From Bacillota bacterium (GTDB lineage Bacteria > Bacillota > Clostridia > Lachnospirales > Lachnospiraceae), in assembly GCA_023392535.1 (NCBI GenBank), contig JAEVYY010000026.1, forward strand, positions 124,001-188,000: DNA of 64,000 nt. The letters run 5' to 3'. The position numbers and the translations under genes were made by a program. This document shows, piece after piece, positions 50,277-59,180 of the stretch. The notes under the pieces are model-generated. The model worked only from the letters and a program-made list of their open reading frames with translations. It was not told the origin of the DNA and did not search any database. Within the stretch, counting starts at the first letter, position 1. Each line of letters starts with the position of its first letter.

Positions 50277-51110
50277 ATGTTAACAATAGGATGTCACTTA
50301 TCATCATCAAAAGGATTTCTTGCAATGGGAAAAGAAGCTATAAAAATCGGAGCAAACACATTTCAGTATTTTACTCGAAATCCTAGAGGAGGGGCTGTAA
50401 AAGCTTTAAATATGGGGGACATAACAGCCTATCTTTCCTATGCACAAGAACATGAAATAAAAAAAATTCTGGCACATGCTCCATACACATTAAATGCTTG
50501 TGCCAAAGAAGAAAATCTTCGTAACTTTGCAAAAGATGTCATGACAGATGATTTGTCGAGACTAGCCCATATACCTGGAAGTATGTATAATTTCCATCCG
50601 GGTAGTCACGTAAAGCAAGGAGAAGAAATTGGCATCCAGTACATTGCCAGTCTATTAAATGAAGTGATTCATCCGAAACAGGATATTTGGATTTTATTAG
50701 AGACAATGGCAGGTAAAGGAACGGAAATAGGGAGAACTTTTGAAGAGATCAGAGCAATCATAGACAAGGTAGAAATAAATAGTAAACTTGGTGTTTGTTT
50801 GGATACCTGTCATGTATTTGACGGTGGATATGATATTGTAAACAATCTGGAGAATGTTATCCGTGAATTTGATCAAATAATCGGTTTAAATAGACTGAAA
50901 GCAATTCACTTAAATGGTTCTATGAATACGCTGGGAAGTCATAAAGACCGCCATGAAAAAATTGGTCAAGGAGAGATTACGCTTACAGCAATCCAATCAA
51001 TCATTAATCATCCTGCATTCAGGGAGCTTCCATTTTATCTTGAGACACCAAATGACTTAGATGGCTATGAAAAAGAAATTGAGATTCTGAAAGAATTGTA
51101 TCAAGAATAA
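50277..51110 (+). CDS. nfo: Endonuclease IV (apurinic/apyrimidinic endonuclease)
   Basis: 277 residues, full length. It cuts DNA at abasic sites in base-excision repair. TIM-barrel zinc ligands are visible in AHAPYTLNACA, YNFHPGSHVKQ, LLETMAGKGTEIG, GVCLDTCHVFDGGYD, AIHLNGSMNTLGSHKDRHEKIG and FYLETPND. All expected His, Glu and Asp positions are present. It stands as a single gene ahead of the riboflavin locus. Confidence 0.95.
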   Translation: MLTIGCHLSSSKGFLAMGKEAIKIGANTFQYFTRNPRGGAVKALNMGDITAYLSYAQEHEIKKILAHAPYTLNACAKEENLRNFAKDVMTDDLSRLAHIPGSMYNFHPGSHVKQGEEIGIQYIASLLNEVIHPKQDIWILLETMAGKGTEIGRTFEEIRAIIDKVEINSKLGVCLDTCHVFDGGYDIVNNLENVIREFDQIIGLNRLKAIHLNGSMNTLGSHKDRHEKIGQGEITLTAIQSIINHPAFRELPFYLETPNDLDGYEKEIEILKELYQE

Positions 51111-51154
51111 AAAGGACGGTAGTTGCTTTAGGTTACACCGATACAAAATCAATA

Positions 51155-51183
51155 TTGACAAATAATTAACATATTGATATAAT
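51155..51183 (+). promoter_or_regulatory. Promoter of the riboflavin operon
   Basis: TTGACA (51155-51160), a 17-base spacer, TATAAT (51178-51183): exact sigma-A consensus. Confidence 0.92.
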
Positions 51184-51246
51184 GAGCGCAAGTAAGTCAA
51201 GTGCAAAGGCATTGACCTACGGCTAGTAAACAATTAAATAAAAACT

Positions 51247-51354
51247 ATCTTCGGGGCAGGGTGCAATTCCCTACCGGTGGTAAAAGCCCACTAGCCGTAA
51301 GGCATGATTCGGTGTAATTCCGAAGCCGACAGTATAGTCTGGATGAAAGAAGAG
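51247..51354 (+). ncRNA. FMN riboswitch (RFN element)
   Basis: Conserved pieces in order: ATCTTCGGGGCAGGGTG, CAATTCCCTACCGGTGG, AAAGCCCACTAGCC, GATTCGGTGTAATTCCGAAG, CCGACAGTATAGTCTGGATG and GAAAGAAGA closing the outer helix. It binds FMN and turns off the downstream rib genes. The 51111-51550 gap consists of promoter, riboswitch and two terminator hairpins, with no gene. Confidence 0.97.
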
Positions 51355-51388
51355 TAAAAATAGCAAAAAATGCATGTTTATTTATGAT

Positions 51389-51430
51389 ACTCCGAAATGA
51401 TGTAACAATCGTTTCGGAGTTTTTATTTTA
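51389..51430 (+). terminator. First terminator behind the FMN riboswitch
   Basis: ACTCCGAAA(TGA) pairs with TTTCGGAGT, followed by TTTTATTTT; expected to form when FMN is bound. Confidence 0.88.
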
Positions 51431-51478
51431 ACAAATTATTAGATTTTTTTAAAAACCATGCATATGCGGATAAGAATC

Positions 51479-51511
51479 AAACCCTCGAATCATATAAGTT
51501 CGAGGGTTTTT
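51479..51511 (+). terminator. Second terminator hairpin, just ahead of ribD
   Basis: AAACCCTCGAA (51479-51489) pairs with TTCGAGGGTTT (51499-51509), followed by more T. It ends 40 bases before the ribD start, so any transcript must pass two terminators. Confidence 0.78.
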
Positions 51512-51550
51512 AGTTTATATAATAAAAAAAGTAGGGAAGGAAATATCAGT

Positions 51551-52666
51551 ATGAAGAAATTGCAAGGAGATACTTTTTATATGAGGCAAGCATTGGAATT
51601 AGCCAAATTGGGTTGTGGGTATGTGACACCAAATCCAATGGTAGGGGCAGTGATTGTAAAGAATAAAAAAATTATTGGGCAGGGATATCATAAAAAATGT
51701 GGTAATTTCCATGCAGAGAGATATGCACTTACTAGTTGTACCGAATCCGCCGCCGGAGCGACCTTATATGTTACATTGGAGCCGTGCTGTCATTATGGAA
51801 GAACGCCGCCTTGTACAGAAGCAATTATAGAACATGGAATCAGCAGAGTCGTCGTCGGTTCTGCTGACCCGAATCCTCTTGTCAAAGGAAGGGGAGTGAA
51901 GATACTGAAAGAAAATGGAATTGAAGTTGTGGAAGGCGTGCTGCAGTCGGAATGCGATTTGCTAAATGAAGTATTCTTTCATTTTATAAAAACTAAATCC
52001 CCATATGTAGTCATGAAATACGCAATGACAATGGATGGTAAAATTGCGACCAGAACTGGTGAATCCAAGTGGATCACTGGTGAGGAGGCAAGGGAACACG
52101 TACAGAAAAACCGGCACAAATATAGGGCAATTATGGTTGGAATTGGAACTGTACTCGCGGATGATCCATTATTGACCTGCCGGTTACCAAATAGTAAGTC
52201 ACCCATTCGAATCATCTGTGACACGTCACTTCGAATGCCGCTTTCTTCAAAACTTGTACAGACAGCAAATGAAATACCAACAATCATAGCGACTTGTAAC
52301 ACCGATGAGAGAGCGCATGAAAACTTCTTAGCAAGAGGTTGTGAAATTATCATACTTCCCGAGAAAAAGGGACATGTGGATATCGTAAGACTTATGGAAA
52401 TACTTGGAGCAAGACAAATAGACAGTATTTTATTGGAAGGAGGAGGAGATTTAAACTGGTCTTGCATGGAAAATGGTATCGTGAATAAAGTACAGACCTA
52501 TATCGCACCAAAATTATTTGGTGGTGTTCATGCAAGGACACCGATTGGAGGAGCCGGAGTCGCACATCCGTCCGAGTGCTGTCAATTGGTAAACCAGAAA
52601 ATACAGACCATTGGAGACGATATTCTAATAGAGAGTGAGGTGAAAAAATGTTTACAGGAATCATAG
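51551..52666 (+). CDS. ribD: Bifunctional riboflavin deaminase/reductase RibD
   Basis: 371 residues from ATG 51551 (GGGAAGGA upstream). An in-frame ATG at 51458 would put the coding region over the second terminator and is rejected. The deaminase domain (1-150) has CGNFHAERYALTSC and LEPCCHYGRTPPCTEAI (zinc ligands). The reductase domain (about 150-370) has MKYAMTMDGKIATRTGESKW and LLEGGGDLNWSCME. It catalyses two successive steps from the GTP-derived pyrimidine. Its end overlaps ribE. Confidence 0.96.
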   Translation: MKKLQGDTFYMRQALELAKLGCGYVTPNPMVGAVIVKNKKIIGQGYHKKCGNFHAERYALTSCTESAAGATLYVTLEPCCHYGRTPPCTEAIIEHGISRVVVGSADPNPLVKGRGVKILKENGIEVVEGVLQSECDLLNEVFFHFIKTKSPYVVMKYAMTMDGKIATRTGESKWITGEEAREHVQKNRHKYRAIMVGIGTVLADDPLLTCRLPNSKSPIRIICDTSLRMPLSSKLVQTANEIPTIIATCNTDERAHENFLARGCEIIILPEKKGHVDIVRLMEILGARQIDSILLEGGGDLNWSCMENGIVNKVQTYIAPKLFGGVHARTPIGGAGVAHPSECCQLVNQKIQTIGDDILIESEVKKCLQES

Positions 52667-53295
52667 AAGAGATAGGGTACGTAAAAGCAATTCAAAGCGG
52701 GACACATTCAGCGATTCTTAGGATTAAAGCAGGGAGCATCCTATCTGATATTCATATTGGAGATAGCATAGCAATAAATGGCATATGTCTGACAGTCACT
52801 CATTTTACAAAGAGTTATTTGGAAGCAGATGTTATGCATGAAACGTTACGCAGGACCGCCTTTCGCTCTTTAAAGTCAGGCAGTGCGGTAAATCTGGAAA
52901 GAGCTATGAGGATGAATGGAAGATTCGGTGGACATATCGTGACCGGACATATCGATGGCACAGCTAAGATCACAAAAATAGAAAGGGATGGCAATGCCAT
53001 TTGGTATACCTTTAAAACAGAAGAATCCCTGCTTCGATACATAGTAGAAAAGGGTTCCGTTTCCATAGATGGCATCAGTCTTACCGTTGCTGCCGTTACC
53101 GATCATTCCGTTCTGGTATCTGTTATTCCGCACACAGCAGAAAATACAATCCTATCACAAAAGAAGATAGGGGACATAGTCAATGTTGAAACGGATATAA
53201 TAGGGAAATATATTTTTAAATTGCAGGGAATGAAGCGTGAAACAACGTCGTACGGTGATATTACAAAAGAATTACTGATACGGCATGGATTTTAA
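52648..53295 (+). CDS. ribE: Riboflavin synthase alpha subunit
   Basis: 215 residues made of two similar beta-barrel halves: FTGIIEEIGYVKAIQSGTHS at the start, GDSIAINGICLTV and DVMHETLRRTAFRSL; then VTGHIDGTAKI and GSVSIDGISLTVAAV in the second half. It dismutates two lumazines into riboflavin. The start (GAGGTG upstream) lies 19 bases inside the end of ribD, so the two are coupled. Confidence 0.96.
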   Translation: MFTGIIEEIGYVKAIQSGTHSAILRIKAGSILSDIHIGDSIAINGICLTVTHFTKSYLEADVMHETLRRTAFRSLKSGSAVNLERAMRMNGRFGGHIVTGHIDGTAKITKIERDGNAIWYTFKTEESLLRYIVEKGSVSIDGISLTVAAVTDHSVLVSVIPHTAENTILSQKKIGDIVNVETDIIGKYIFKLQGMKRETTSYGDITKELLIRHGF

Positions 53296-53351
53296 ATAGT
53301 ATAAAGAAAGGAACATATCTGTTTTAAGATGTGTTACGAATGGGTGTAAAA

Positions 53352-54566
53352 ATGAATGAATATAACACAATAGAAGAAGGCCTTAGCGCACTTCGGAATG
53401 GTGAGATTATTATGGTCACAGACGATGCAGACAGAGAAAATGAAGGAGATTTTATCTGTGCGGCAGAATTTGCCACACCAGAAAATGTAAATTTTATGGC
53501 TGCCTATGCAAAAGGACTTATCTGCATGCCGATGGGAGAGACCTATGTTCATAAATTAGATCTTCCACAGATGGTGCAAAAAAATACGGATAACCATGAA
53601 ACTGCATTTACCATATCCATTGATTATGTGAAAACAACCACCGGAGTCTCAGCAGAAGAGAGAAGCATGACAGCCATTCATTGTATCAGTGAAAATGCCC
53701 TGCCGGAGGATTTTAGAAGACCGGGCCATATGTTTCCGTTGTTGGCAAAGAAAAATGGTGTATTGGAGCGTGCGGGGCATACAGAGGCAACCGTTGATTT
53801 GATGAGATTAGCGGGACTCAAGGAGTGTGGTCTGTGTTGTGAAGTGATGCGGGAAGACGGGACTATGATGCGTGCGGGAGAATTAATGGCATTTGCAAAG
53901 GAATGGAATTTAAAATTCATTACCATTCATGACTTACAGGAGTATCGTAAGAGACAGGATGACTTAATAGAATGTGTAGCAAATACAAGAATGCCAACAA
54001 AATATGGAGAGTTCCGTGCATATGGCTATGTGAATAAGCTGAATGGTGAACATCATGTAGCATTGGTAAAAGGTGATGTGGAAGATGGAAAAAATCTGCT
54101 GTGCCGTGTGCATTCGGAGTGCCTGACAGGAGAAGGATTTGGTTCCCTTCGGTGTGATTGCGGAGAACAATTTGCCGCAGCCATGACCCAGATAGAAAAA
54201 GAGGGACGCGGCATACTTCTTTATATGAGACAAGAGGGACGAGGCATTGGACTAATAAACAAGCTACGTGCTTATGAGTTACAAGATAAAGGGTTGGATA
54301 CTGTTGATGCAAACCTGGCACTTGGATTTAAAGAAGATTTGAGAGAGTATTATATCGGAGCTCAGATTTTGCGTGATCTGGGAGCAAAAGAACTAAGGCT
54401 GCTTACGAATAATCCAGATAAGATATATGGGTTAGAAGAATATGGCATGACAATAAAAGAAAGAGTACCAATACAAATAAAAGCAACAAATTACGATTTA
54501 GGTTATCTAAAGACAAAACAAAGAAAAATGAAACATATGGTACAGTATGAAACAATATCATTTTGA
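53352..54566 (+). CDS. ribBA: Bifunctional DHBP synthase / GTP cyclohydrolase II
   Basis: 404 residues from ATG 53352 (GGGTG a few bases upstream; ATG 53340 and a GTG at 53331 are in-frame alternatives). The RibB half (1-205) has MVTDDADRENEGDFICAAE, RPGHMFPLLAK and GHTEATVDLMRLAG. The RibA half (206-404) has the zinc site HSECLTGEGFGSLRCDCGEQ and ILLYMRQEGRGIGLINK. It starts both branches of riboflavin synthesis, from ribulose-5-phosphate and GTP. Confidence 0.96.
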   Translation: MNEYNTIEEGLSALRNGEIIMVTDDADRENEGDFICAAEFATPENVNFMAAYAKGLICMPMGETYVHKLDLPQMVQKNTDNHETAFTISIDYVKTTTGVSAEERSMTAIHCISENALPEDFRRPGHMFPLLAKKNGVLERAGHTEATVDLMRLAGLKECGLCCEVMREDGTMMRAGELMAFAKEWNLKFITIHDLQEYRKRQDDLIECVANTRMPTKYGEFRAYGYVNKLNGEHHVALVKGDVEDGKNLLCRVHSECLTGEGFGSLRCDCGEQFAAAMTQIEKEGRGILLYMRQEGRGIGLINKLRAYELQDKGLDTVDANLALGFKEDLREYYIGAQILRDLGAKELRLLTNNPDKIYGLEEYGMTIKERVPIQIKATNYDLGYLKTKQRKMKHMVQYETISF

Positions 54567-54593
54567 TGGCGAAAGAGTTTGAAGGGAGCAGAG

Positions 54594-55061
54594 ATGAACA
54601 TATATGAAGGAAAATTAGTATCAGAGAAAATGAAAGTGGGAATCGTAGTAGCAAGATTTAACGAATTTATTACTTCTAAATTATTGGAAGGTGCAGTAGA
54701 TGCGCTTATCAGACACGGTGTTGTAAGTGAAGATATTTTTGTTGCATGGGTACCAGGGGCATTTGAGATACCTCTTATTGCATCTAAAATGGCTAAAAAC
54801 GGAAATTATGATGCAATTCTTTGTCTTGGTGCAGTAATACGAGGAGCAACCTCTCATTACGATCATGTATGTAATGAAGTTTCAAAAGGAGTCGCACAAG
54901 TATCTCTGAATAATGGTATTCCAGTGCTATTTGGTATCCTAACAACAGAAAATATAGAGCAGGCAATGGAACGCGCAGGGACAAAGGCGGGAAATAAAGG
55001 ATATGATTGTGCGGTCAGTGCAATCGAGATGGTAAATCTTATTAAAAATATGGAAGAGTAA
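54594..55061 (+). CDS. ribH: 6,7-dimethyl-8-ribityllumazine synthase
   Basis: 155 residues from ATG 54594 (GAAGGGA upstream). It joins the RibA/RibD pyrimidine with dihydroxybutanone phosphate to make lumazine. Motifs: VGIVVARFNEFITSKLLEGA, WVPGAFEIPLIASKMA, CLGAVIRGATSHYDHVCNEV (catalytic His) and NGIPVLFGILTTENIEQAMERAG. It is the last gene of the rib operon, followed by a tRNA promoter. Confidence 0.97.
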   Translation: MNIYEGKLVSEKMKVGIVVARFNEFITSKLLEGAVDALIRHGVVSEDIFVAWVPGAFEIPLIASKMAKNGNYDAILCLGAVIRGATSHYDHVCNEVSKGVAQVSLNNGIPVLFGILTTENIEQAMERAGTKAGNKGYDCAVSAIEMVNLIKNMEE

Positions 55062-55096
55062 GATTATAAAAATTAAAAAAAGCAATAAAAATATGC

Positions 55097-55125
55097 TTGA
55101 CAAGAATACAAAACTATCGTAAAAT
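55097..55125 (+). promoter_or_regulatory. Promoter of the Phe/Gly/Gly tRNA cluster
   Basis: TTGACA (55097-55102), a 17-base spacer, TAAAAT (55120-55125), 35 bases before tRNA-Phe. Confidence 0.82.
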
Positions 55126-55160
55126 CTACATTGTCGCTAAGATGCACGAGATAAGAAAAA

Positions 55161-55233
<73 letters not shown>

Positions 55234-55269
55234 CGTCATTATTTACTTCAATGATAGATTTTACATTAT

Positions 55270-55340
55270 GCGGGTGTAGTTCAATGGTAGAACACTAGCC
55301 TTCCAAGCTAGATACGTGGGTTCGATTCCCATCACCCGCT
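55270..55340 (+). tRNA. tRNA-Gly (anticodon TCC)
   Basis: 71 bases. Acceptor GCGGGTG/CACCCGC with T73; anticodon loop CTTCCAA gives TCC; CCA not encoded. Confidence 0.97.
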
Positions 55341-55360
55341 TATGCTTTTTAACAGCATAT

Positions 55361-55433
55361 GCGATAGTGGCGTAGTTGGTAACGCGCGACCTTGCCAAGG
55401 TCGAGACCGCGGGTTCGAGTCCCGTCTATCGCT
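55361..55433 (+). tRNA. tRNA-Gly (anticodon GCC)
   Basis: 73 bases. Acceptor GCGATAG/CTATCGC with T73; anticodon loop TTGCCAA gives GCC; CCA not encoded. The two glycine isoacceptors together read all four Gly codons. Confidence 0.96.
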
Positions 55434-55446
55434 TGATTGTTTATGG

Positions 55447-55474
55447 GAAGTGCTTTTTAGTACTTCTTATTTTT
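55447..55474 (+). terminator. Terminator of the tRNA cluster
   Basis: GAAGTGCT pairs with AGTACTTC (one G-U), 4-base loop, then TTATTTTT. Confidence 0.75.
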
Positions 55475-55508
55475 ATATACAGGGAAATTAAATAGCGCTT
55501 TTTGTTTC

Positions 55509-56351
55509 ATGAGACGCTGTTTTAAAACATACCAAAGAAAAAGAGGGGAATCTGATACGAAGAGATTAAGCATAGTGGCATATTTGTTATTGATGGGCAT
55601 GCTTTTGGTAGGGTTTAAAGGAAATGAGATAAAATTTACAAGGAACTCGGCTGCCTTTACAGGACTTATGTCACAACAGAAACAAATGATACCTTCCTAC
55701 ACGGAAGTTGCTACCTTTGAAATGGCAAATGCGAATACTTTGGTTTATTTTCAAGGCCAATATGGCTATGTCGCGGCCAAAGATCTGGTTACTTATCAGG
55801 AGTTGCAAAAGTTGGAACCGAAGCCAAATAGAAGAACACTTTATGAAGATCATACAGATAGCAGTTCCATTATTTTGATTGGTGATTCTAAAACGGCACA
55901 AATGCATTCCGTAGTCGATACAGGTAAAGTGACCTGGATTGCCAAAGAAGGTGCGGGGTATGAATGGTTGACGCAAATAGCGACGCCAATGGTAGACGAT
56001 CTGAATTTAACTGGAAAAAGGATCTATATTATGACAGGTATTAATGATTTAATAGGTAGTGGATTTTCTTCTTATCAATCATACCTATATTTTATGTTTA
56101 CAAAAGCACAGGAGTGGGAAGGTAAGGGAGCAGAAGTTATTTTTGTATCAGTTAGCCCTATTCAATATTATGAAAATGTGTCGAATGAATTGATTGGTCA
56201 ATATAATAATAGTATTAAGGAATCCCTTCCAGCTAACATTGAGTATTTAGATATCTATTCTATGCTGTGCACCTGGGGCAAATATATAACAGTTGACGGT
56301 CTGCATTATGATGCCAATACTTATAGAGTCGTATTTAGCACTCTGCTATAG
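55509..56351 (+). CDS. Secreted or membrane-anchored SGNH/GDSL-like hydrolase
   Basis: 280 residues. A basic N-terminus and one hydrophobic segment (about 21-36, IVAYLLLMGMLLVGF) suggest export. The C-terminal domain (about 118-280) has the SGNH blocks: IILIGDSKTAQMHS (Ser nucleophile), YIMTGINDLIGSGF (Asn) and VDGLHYDANTY (Asp-x-x-His). Such enzymes act on esters, often in cell-wall sugars or lipids. The start is not certain, as no strong ribosome site precedes ATG 55509 and an internal start is possible. Confidence 0.72.
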   Translation: MRRCFKTYQRKRGESDTKRLSIVAYLLLMGMLLVGFKGNEIKFTRNSAAFTGLMSQQKQMIPSYTEVATFEMANANTLVYFQGQYGYVAAKDLVTYQELQKLEPKPNRRTLYEDHTDSSSIILIGDSKTAQMHSVVDTGKVTWIAKEGAGYEWLTQIATPMVDDLNLTGKRIYIMTGINDLIGSGFSSYQSYLYFMFTKAQEWEGKGAEVIFVSVSPIQYYENVSNELIGQYNNSIKESLPANIEYLDIYSMLCTWGKYITVDGLHYDANTYRVVFSTLL

Positions 56352-56352
56352 T

Positions 56353-56387
56353 AAAAACACCTCTTAGATATTCTAGGAGGTGTTTTT
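56353..56387 (+). terminator. Terminator of the SGNH-like gene
   Basis: AAAAACACCTC pairs with GAGGTGTTTTT. The stem is followed by AATC; nothing else was noticed in the 56388-56553 gap. Confidence 0.85.
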
Positions 56388-56553
56388 AATCTGAAACCAA
56401 GTGCCAGCTTGCCGATACTTGTCACTTAAACGGACATGTGGTACACGTGATCCTATGATATAAAAAGATTGACAAATAGTAAAATGGAAGGTAAGATAAC
56501 AAAAAGTAATAATTTCTATCGGATAACTAGGGAATGATTGGAGAGGTTATATT

Positions 56554-57678
56554 ATGGGATATTTAGTAAATAAAGAACGTTTATTAAAAGAATTCTTTAT
56601 ACTTTCAGGAATAAATGCACATAGTTTTGAAGAGAGGGAAAAAGCGGATTATTTAAAATCAAGATTACTAGAACTAGGATTTGAAGTGGAAGAAGATAAC
56701 GCTGGCAAATTTTATAATGGAAATGCCGGAAATCTGTATGCATATAAAAAAGGTACTATGCAGGGAGAACCCCTTCTTCTTTCGGCTCATATGGATACGG
56801 TTGCACCTGGAAATGGAATTAAACCGTCCATGAAAGAAAACGGACTCATTGTAAGTGATGGATCAACGGTATTAGGAGCGGATGATAATGCAGGTCTTGT
56901 ATCGATATTGGAAGCGTTTACGGTAATAAAGGAGAATCAACTTCAGCATAGGGATGTAGAGCTCCTGTTTACCATTGGGGAGGAAGCATATCTGAAGGGG
57001 AGTGAAGTGTTTGACTATCATAAAGTAAAAGCAAAACAGGCATATGTGTTGGATTTAAGCGGTAAGATCGGAACGGCTGCAATAAAAGCTCCTACGTTAC
57101 TTTCTTTTACAGTAACAGTACAGGGCAAGGCATCTCATGCAGGGTTTGCACCGGAGGAGGGAATTAATGCGATTCAGATAGCTTCCAACGTCATATCTAG
57201 GCTCCAACAGGGACGGCTGAATGATGAGACCACCTTGAATGTGGGTCAGATCCAAGGTGGGATAAGTACCAATATAGTTTCCGAAGAATGTGTGTTTATG
57301 GGGGAAGTCAGAAGTTTACAACATGAGGAAGCACAGAAGCAGATTACGATTTTAGAGAATTTATTAAAAGAGGTAACAAAGGAAAGCCATGCGTCTTATG
57401 ATATAGAAACAAAGATAGGCTGTATCTCATATAGTATTGAAAGCGATTCTAATGTAATTAAACGATTTCAACAAGTATGCCAAACACTGGATTTAGATAT
57501 GAAATTAATAACAACGCTTGGAGGCAGCGATAATAATAATCTTGTAAAACATGGAATACAAGGGATTGTATTAGCCTGCGGCATGGAACAGGTACACTCG
57601 TGTCAGGAATATACGGATATCAAAGAGCTACTTAAGAGTGCGCAAGTAGTTTTGGAATTAATAAAAAGCGAAATATAA
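56554..57678 (+). CDS. M20-family metallopeptidase (PepT-like tripeptidase)
   Basis: 374 residues. Zinc site: LLLSAHMDTVAPG with the first His and Asp, GADDNAGLVSILEAF with the bridging Asp, TIGEEAYLKGSEVFD with the catalytic Glu, AYVLDLSG with a further ligand, and a C-terminal His in MEQVHSCQEYTD. The lid domain (about 175-285) contains GKASHAGFAPEEGINAIQIA. Length and motif set are those of PepT-like enzymes that release N-terminal residues from tripeptides. GAGAGG precedes the ATG. Confidence 0.9.
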   Translation: MGYLVNKERLLKEFFILSGINAHSFEEREKADYLKSRLLELGFEVEEDNAGKFYNGNAGNLYAYKKGTMQGEPLLLSAHMDTVAPGNGIKPSMKENGLIVSDGSTVLGADDNAGLVSILEAFTVIKENQLQHRDVELLFTIGEEAYLKGSEVFDYHKVKAKQAYVLDLSGKIGTAAIKAPTLLSFTVTVQGKASHAGFAPEEGINAIQIASNVISRLQQGRLNDETTLNVGQIQGGISTNIVSEECVFMGEVRSLQHEEAQKQITILENLLKEVTKESHASYDIETKIGCISYSIESDSNVIKRFQQVCQTLDLDMKLITTLGGSDNNNLVKHGIQGIVLACGMEQVHSCQEYTDIKELLKSAQVVLELIKSEI

Positions 57679-57711
57679 GTTTAAAATACGGTACGGTTAG
57701 GAGAATGTCAT

Positions 57712-58329
57712 ATGAAGAATCCACTTAATTATCAATCGACAGAATTTGACTGTGGACCAACAACAGTCATTAATGCCATTAATTATTTATTTCCGAGAGA
57801 AGAGATCTATCCGGATGTTATTAAAAATATTATGCAATATTGTCTTGATTGCTATAATGAGAGCGGAGAAGCATATAAAAACGGGACGACCGGAATGGCA
57901 ATGATGTTTTTGGCTAATTGGCTGAATCATTTTGGAAAAGTTAAAAAATGGCCGATTCAATGCGAGATGGTAAACGGAAGGGAAGTCTATATCGGTGAGA
58001 ATAGTCGCATTGGGGAATGTCTGCAGCAGGGAGGTGTGGCAGTTGTTCGTGTGATGTTGGGCTGCTGGCATTATATACTACTGACTGGGATGGATGGTAA
58101 AATAGTATCTGCATTTGATCCCTATTACAGAAAGAATCCCTTTAAGGATAAAGGAATCCATATGGTAACGAATCAACCTAAAAAAAGAAACCGTAAAATT
58201 GCATATGAAGTTCTGAATCGAGAGAGTGATATCGATTATGCGCTAGGCAAGTTGCATCAACGGGAATGTATGCTGATTTACAATACAAAAACACGACAGA
58301 CAATAGAAACGATAGAATATGTGATATAG
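57712..58329 (+). CDS. Peptidase C39-like papain-fold protein, unknown role
   Basis: 205 residues. The N-terminal STEFDCGPTTVINAINYLFP has the active-site Cys as in C39 peptidases (bacteriocin leader peptidases), GCWHYILLTGMDG offers the His, and AFDPYYRK the Asp, so the triad looks complete. No ABC transporter or membrane segment is attached, and no signal peptide is visible, so it should act in the cytoplasm. It follows the M20 peptidase by 33 bases, and may share its transcript; substrates are unknown. Confidence 0.65.
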   Translation: MKNPLNYQSTEFDCGPTTVINAINYLFPREEIYPDVIKNIMQYCLDCYNESGEAYKNGTTGMAMMFLANWLNHFGKVKKWPIQCEMVNGREVYIGENSRIGECLQQGGVAVVRVMLGCWHYILLTGMDGKIVSAFDPYYRKNPFKDKGIHMVTNQPKKRNRKIAYEVLNRESDIDYALGKLHQRECMLIYNTKTRQTIETIEYVI

Positions 58330-58357
58330 GAACAGAAATTAAATATAGTAAATTTGA

Positions 58358-58386
58358 TTGTATGCAATCTATTTTTGTGGTATAGT
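58358..58386 (+). promoter_or_regulatory. Promoter of the pot operon
   Basis: TTGTAT (58358-58363), a 17-base spacer, TATAGT (58381-58386) preceded by TGG (extended -10). Confidence 0.55.
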
Positions 58387-58420
58387 ATATAAAATAAAAG
58401 GAAGAAAGGCAGGATCAAAA

Positions 58421-59176
58421 ATGGGAGTTCCTATTTTAGAATTAAGGCACTTAAAAAAAAGATTTGACGAGATAGAAGTCTTAAAGGGAATCGATCTGAT
58501 GGTGGAAGAGGGCGAGTTTATTACCATTCTAGGATCTTCGGGATGTGGAAAGACAACAACAATCCGAATCATAGCTGGTCTTGAGGACGCAGATGAAGGC
58601 GCTGTTTATTTGCAAGGTGAAGATGTTACAACTTACGAACCGGATCAAAGGATGGTAAATACAGTTTTTCAAAATTATGCACTATTTCCCCATATGACCG
58701 TAGAGAATAATATTGGCTATGGATTAAAAATAAAAAATGTACCGAAAGCACAAATCAGAGAGCGTGTAAGAGAGGCTTTGTCTCTTGTACAACTGGAAGG
58801 GTATGAAAAACGGAAACCGTCAGAACTGAGTGGCGGACAGAAGCAAAGAGTTTCGATTGCGAGAGCTGTTATCAATAATCCTAAGATACTGTTACTGGAT
58901 GAGCCGCTTGGTGCACTTGATCTGCAGTTAAGAAGGCAAATGCAGGTAGAGTTAAAACGTTTGCAAAAAAAATTACATATTACATTTATCTATATTACAC
59001 ATGATCAGGAGGAAGCAGCTGCCATGTCAGATAGAATTGTAGTAATGAACGAAGGCAGGATAGAACAAATTGGTACACCCAAAGAAATTTATGAATCACC
59101 TGCGACAGAATTTGTTGCGAACTTTATAGAAAATTCAAAAGTTCAAGGCATCTATGAAACGCATGTTAGGAGTTAG
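58421..59176 (+). CDS. potA: Spermidine/putrescine ABC transporter ATPase, lacking TOBE domain
   Basis: 251 residues from ATG 58421 (AGGCAGGAT upstream; an earlier in-frame ATG is unsupported). ABC domain complete: Walker A GSSGCGKTTT, Q-loop FQNYALFPHMTVENN, signature LSGGQKQRVSIARA, Walker B ILLLDEPLGALD and switch YITHDQEEA. PotA normally has 340-380 residues with a C-terminal regulatory TOBE domain; here the protein stops after ATEFVANFIENSKVQGIYE, five bases before potB, so the domain is missing. The next genes confirm the operon. Confidence 0.92.
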   Translation: MGVPILELRHLKKRFDEIEVLKGIDLMVEEGEFITILGSSGCGKTTTIRIIAGLEDADEGAVYLQGEDVTTYEPDQRMVNTVFQNYALFPHMTVENNIGYGLKIKNVPKAQIRERVREALSLVQLEGYEKRKPSELSGGQKQRVSIARAVINNPKILLLDEPLGALDLQLRRQMQVELKRLQKKLHITFIYITHDQEEAAAMSDRIVVMNEGRIEQIGTPKEIYESPATEFVANFIENSKVQGIYETHVRS

Positions 59177-59180
59177 TTAA

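Noticed and set aside
51458..51550. Upstream in-frame ATG of ribD
   Set aside because: It would translate through the second terminator hairpin; ATG 51551 begins at the usual RibD N-terminus.
53920..54321. Minus-strand ORF of 133 codons inside ribBA
   Set aside because: A shadow of the conserved RibA reading frame; no start site or family similarity.
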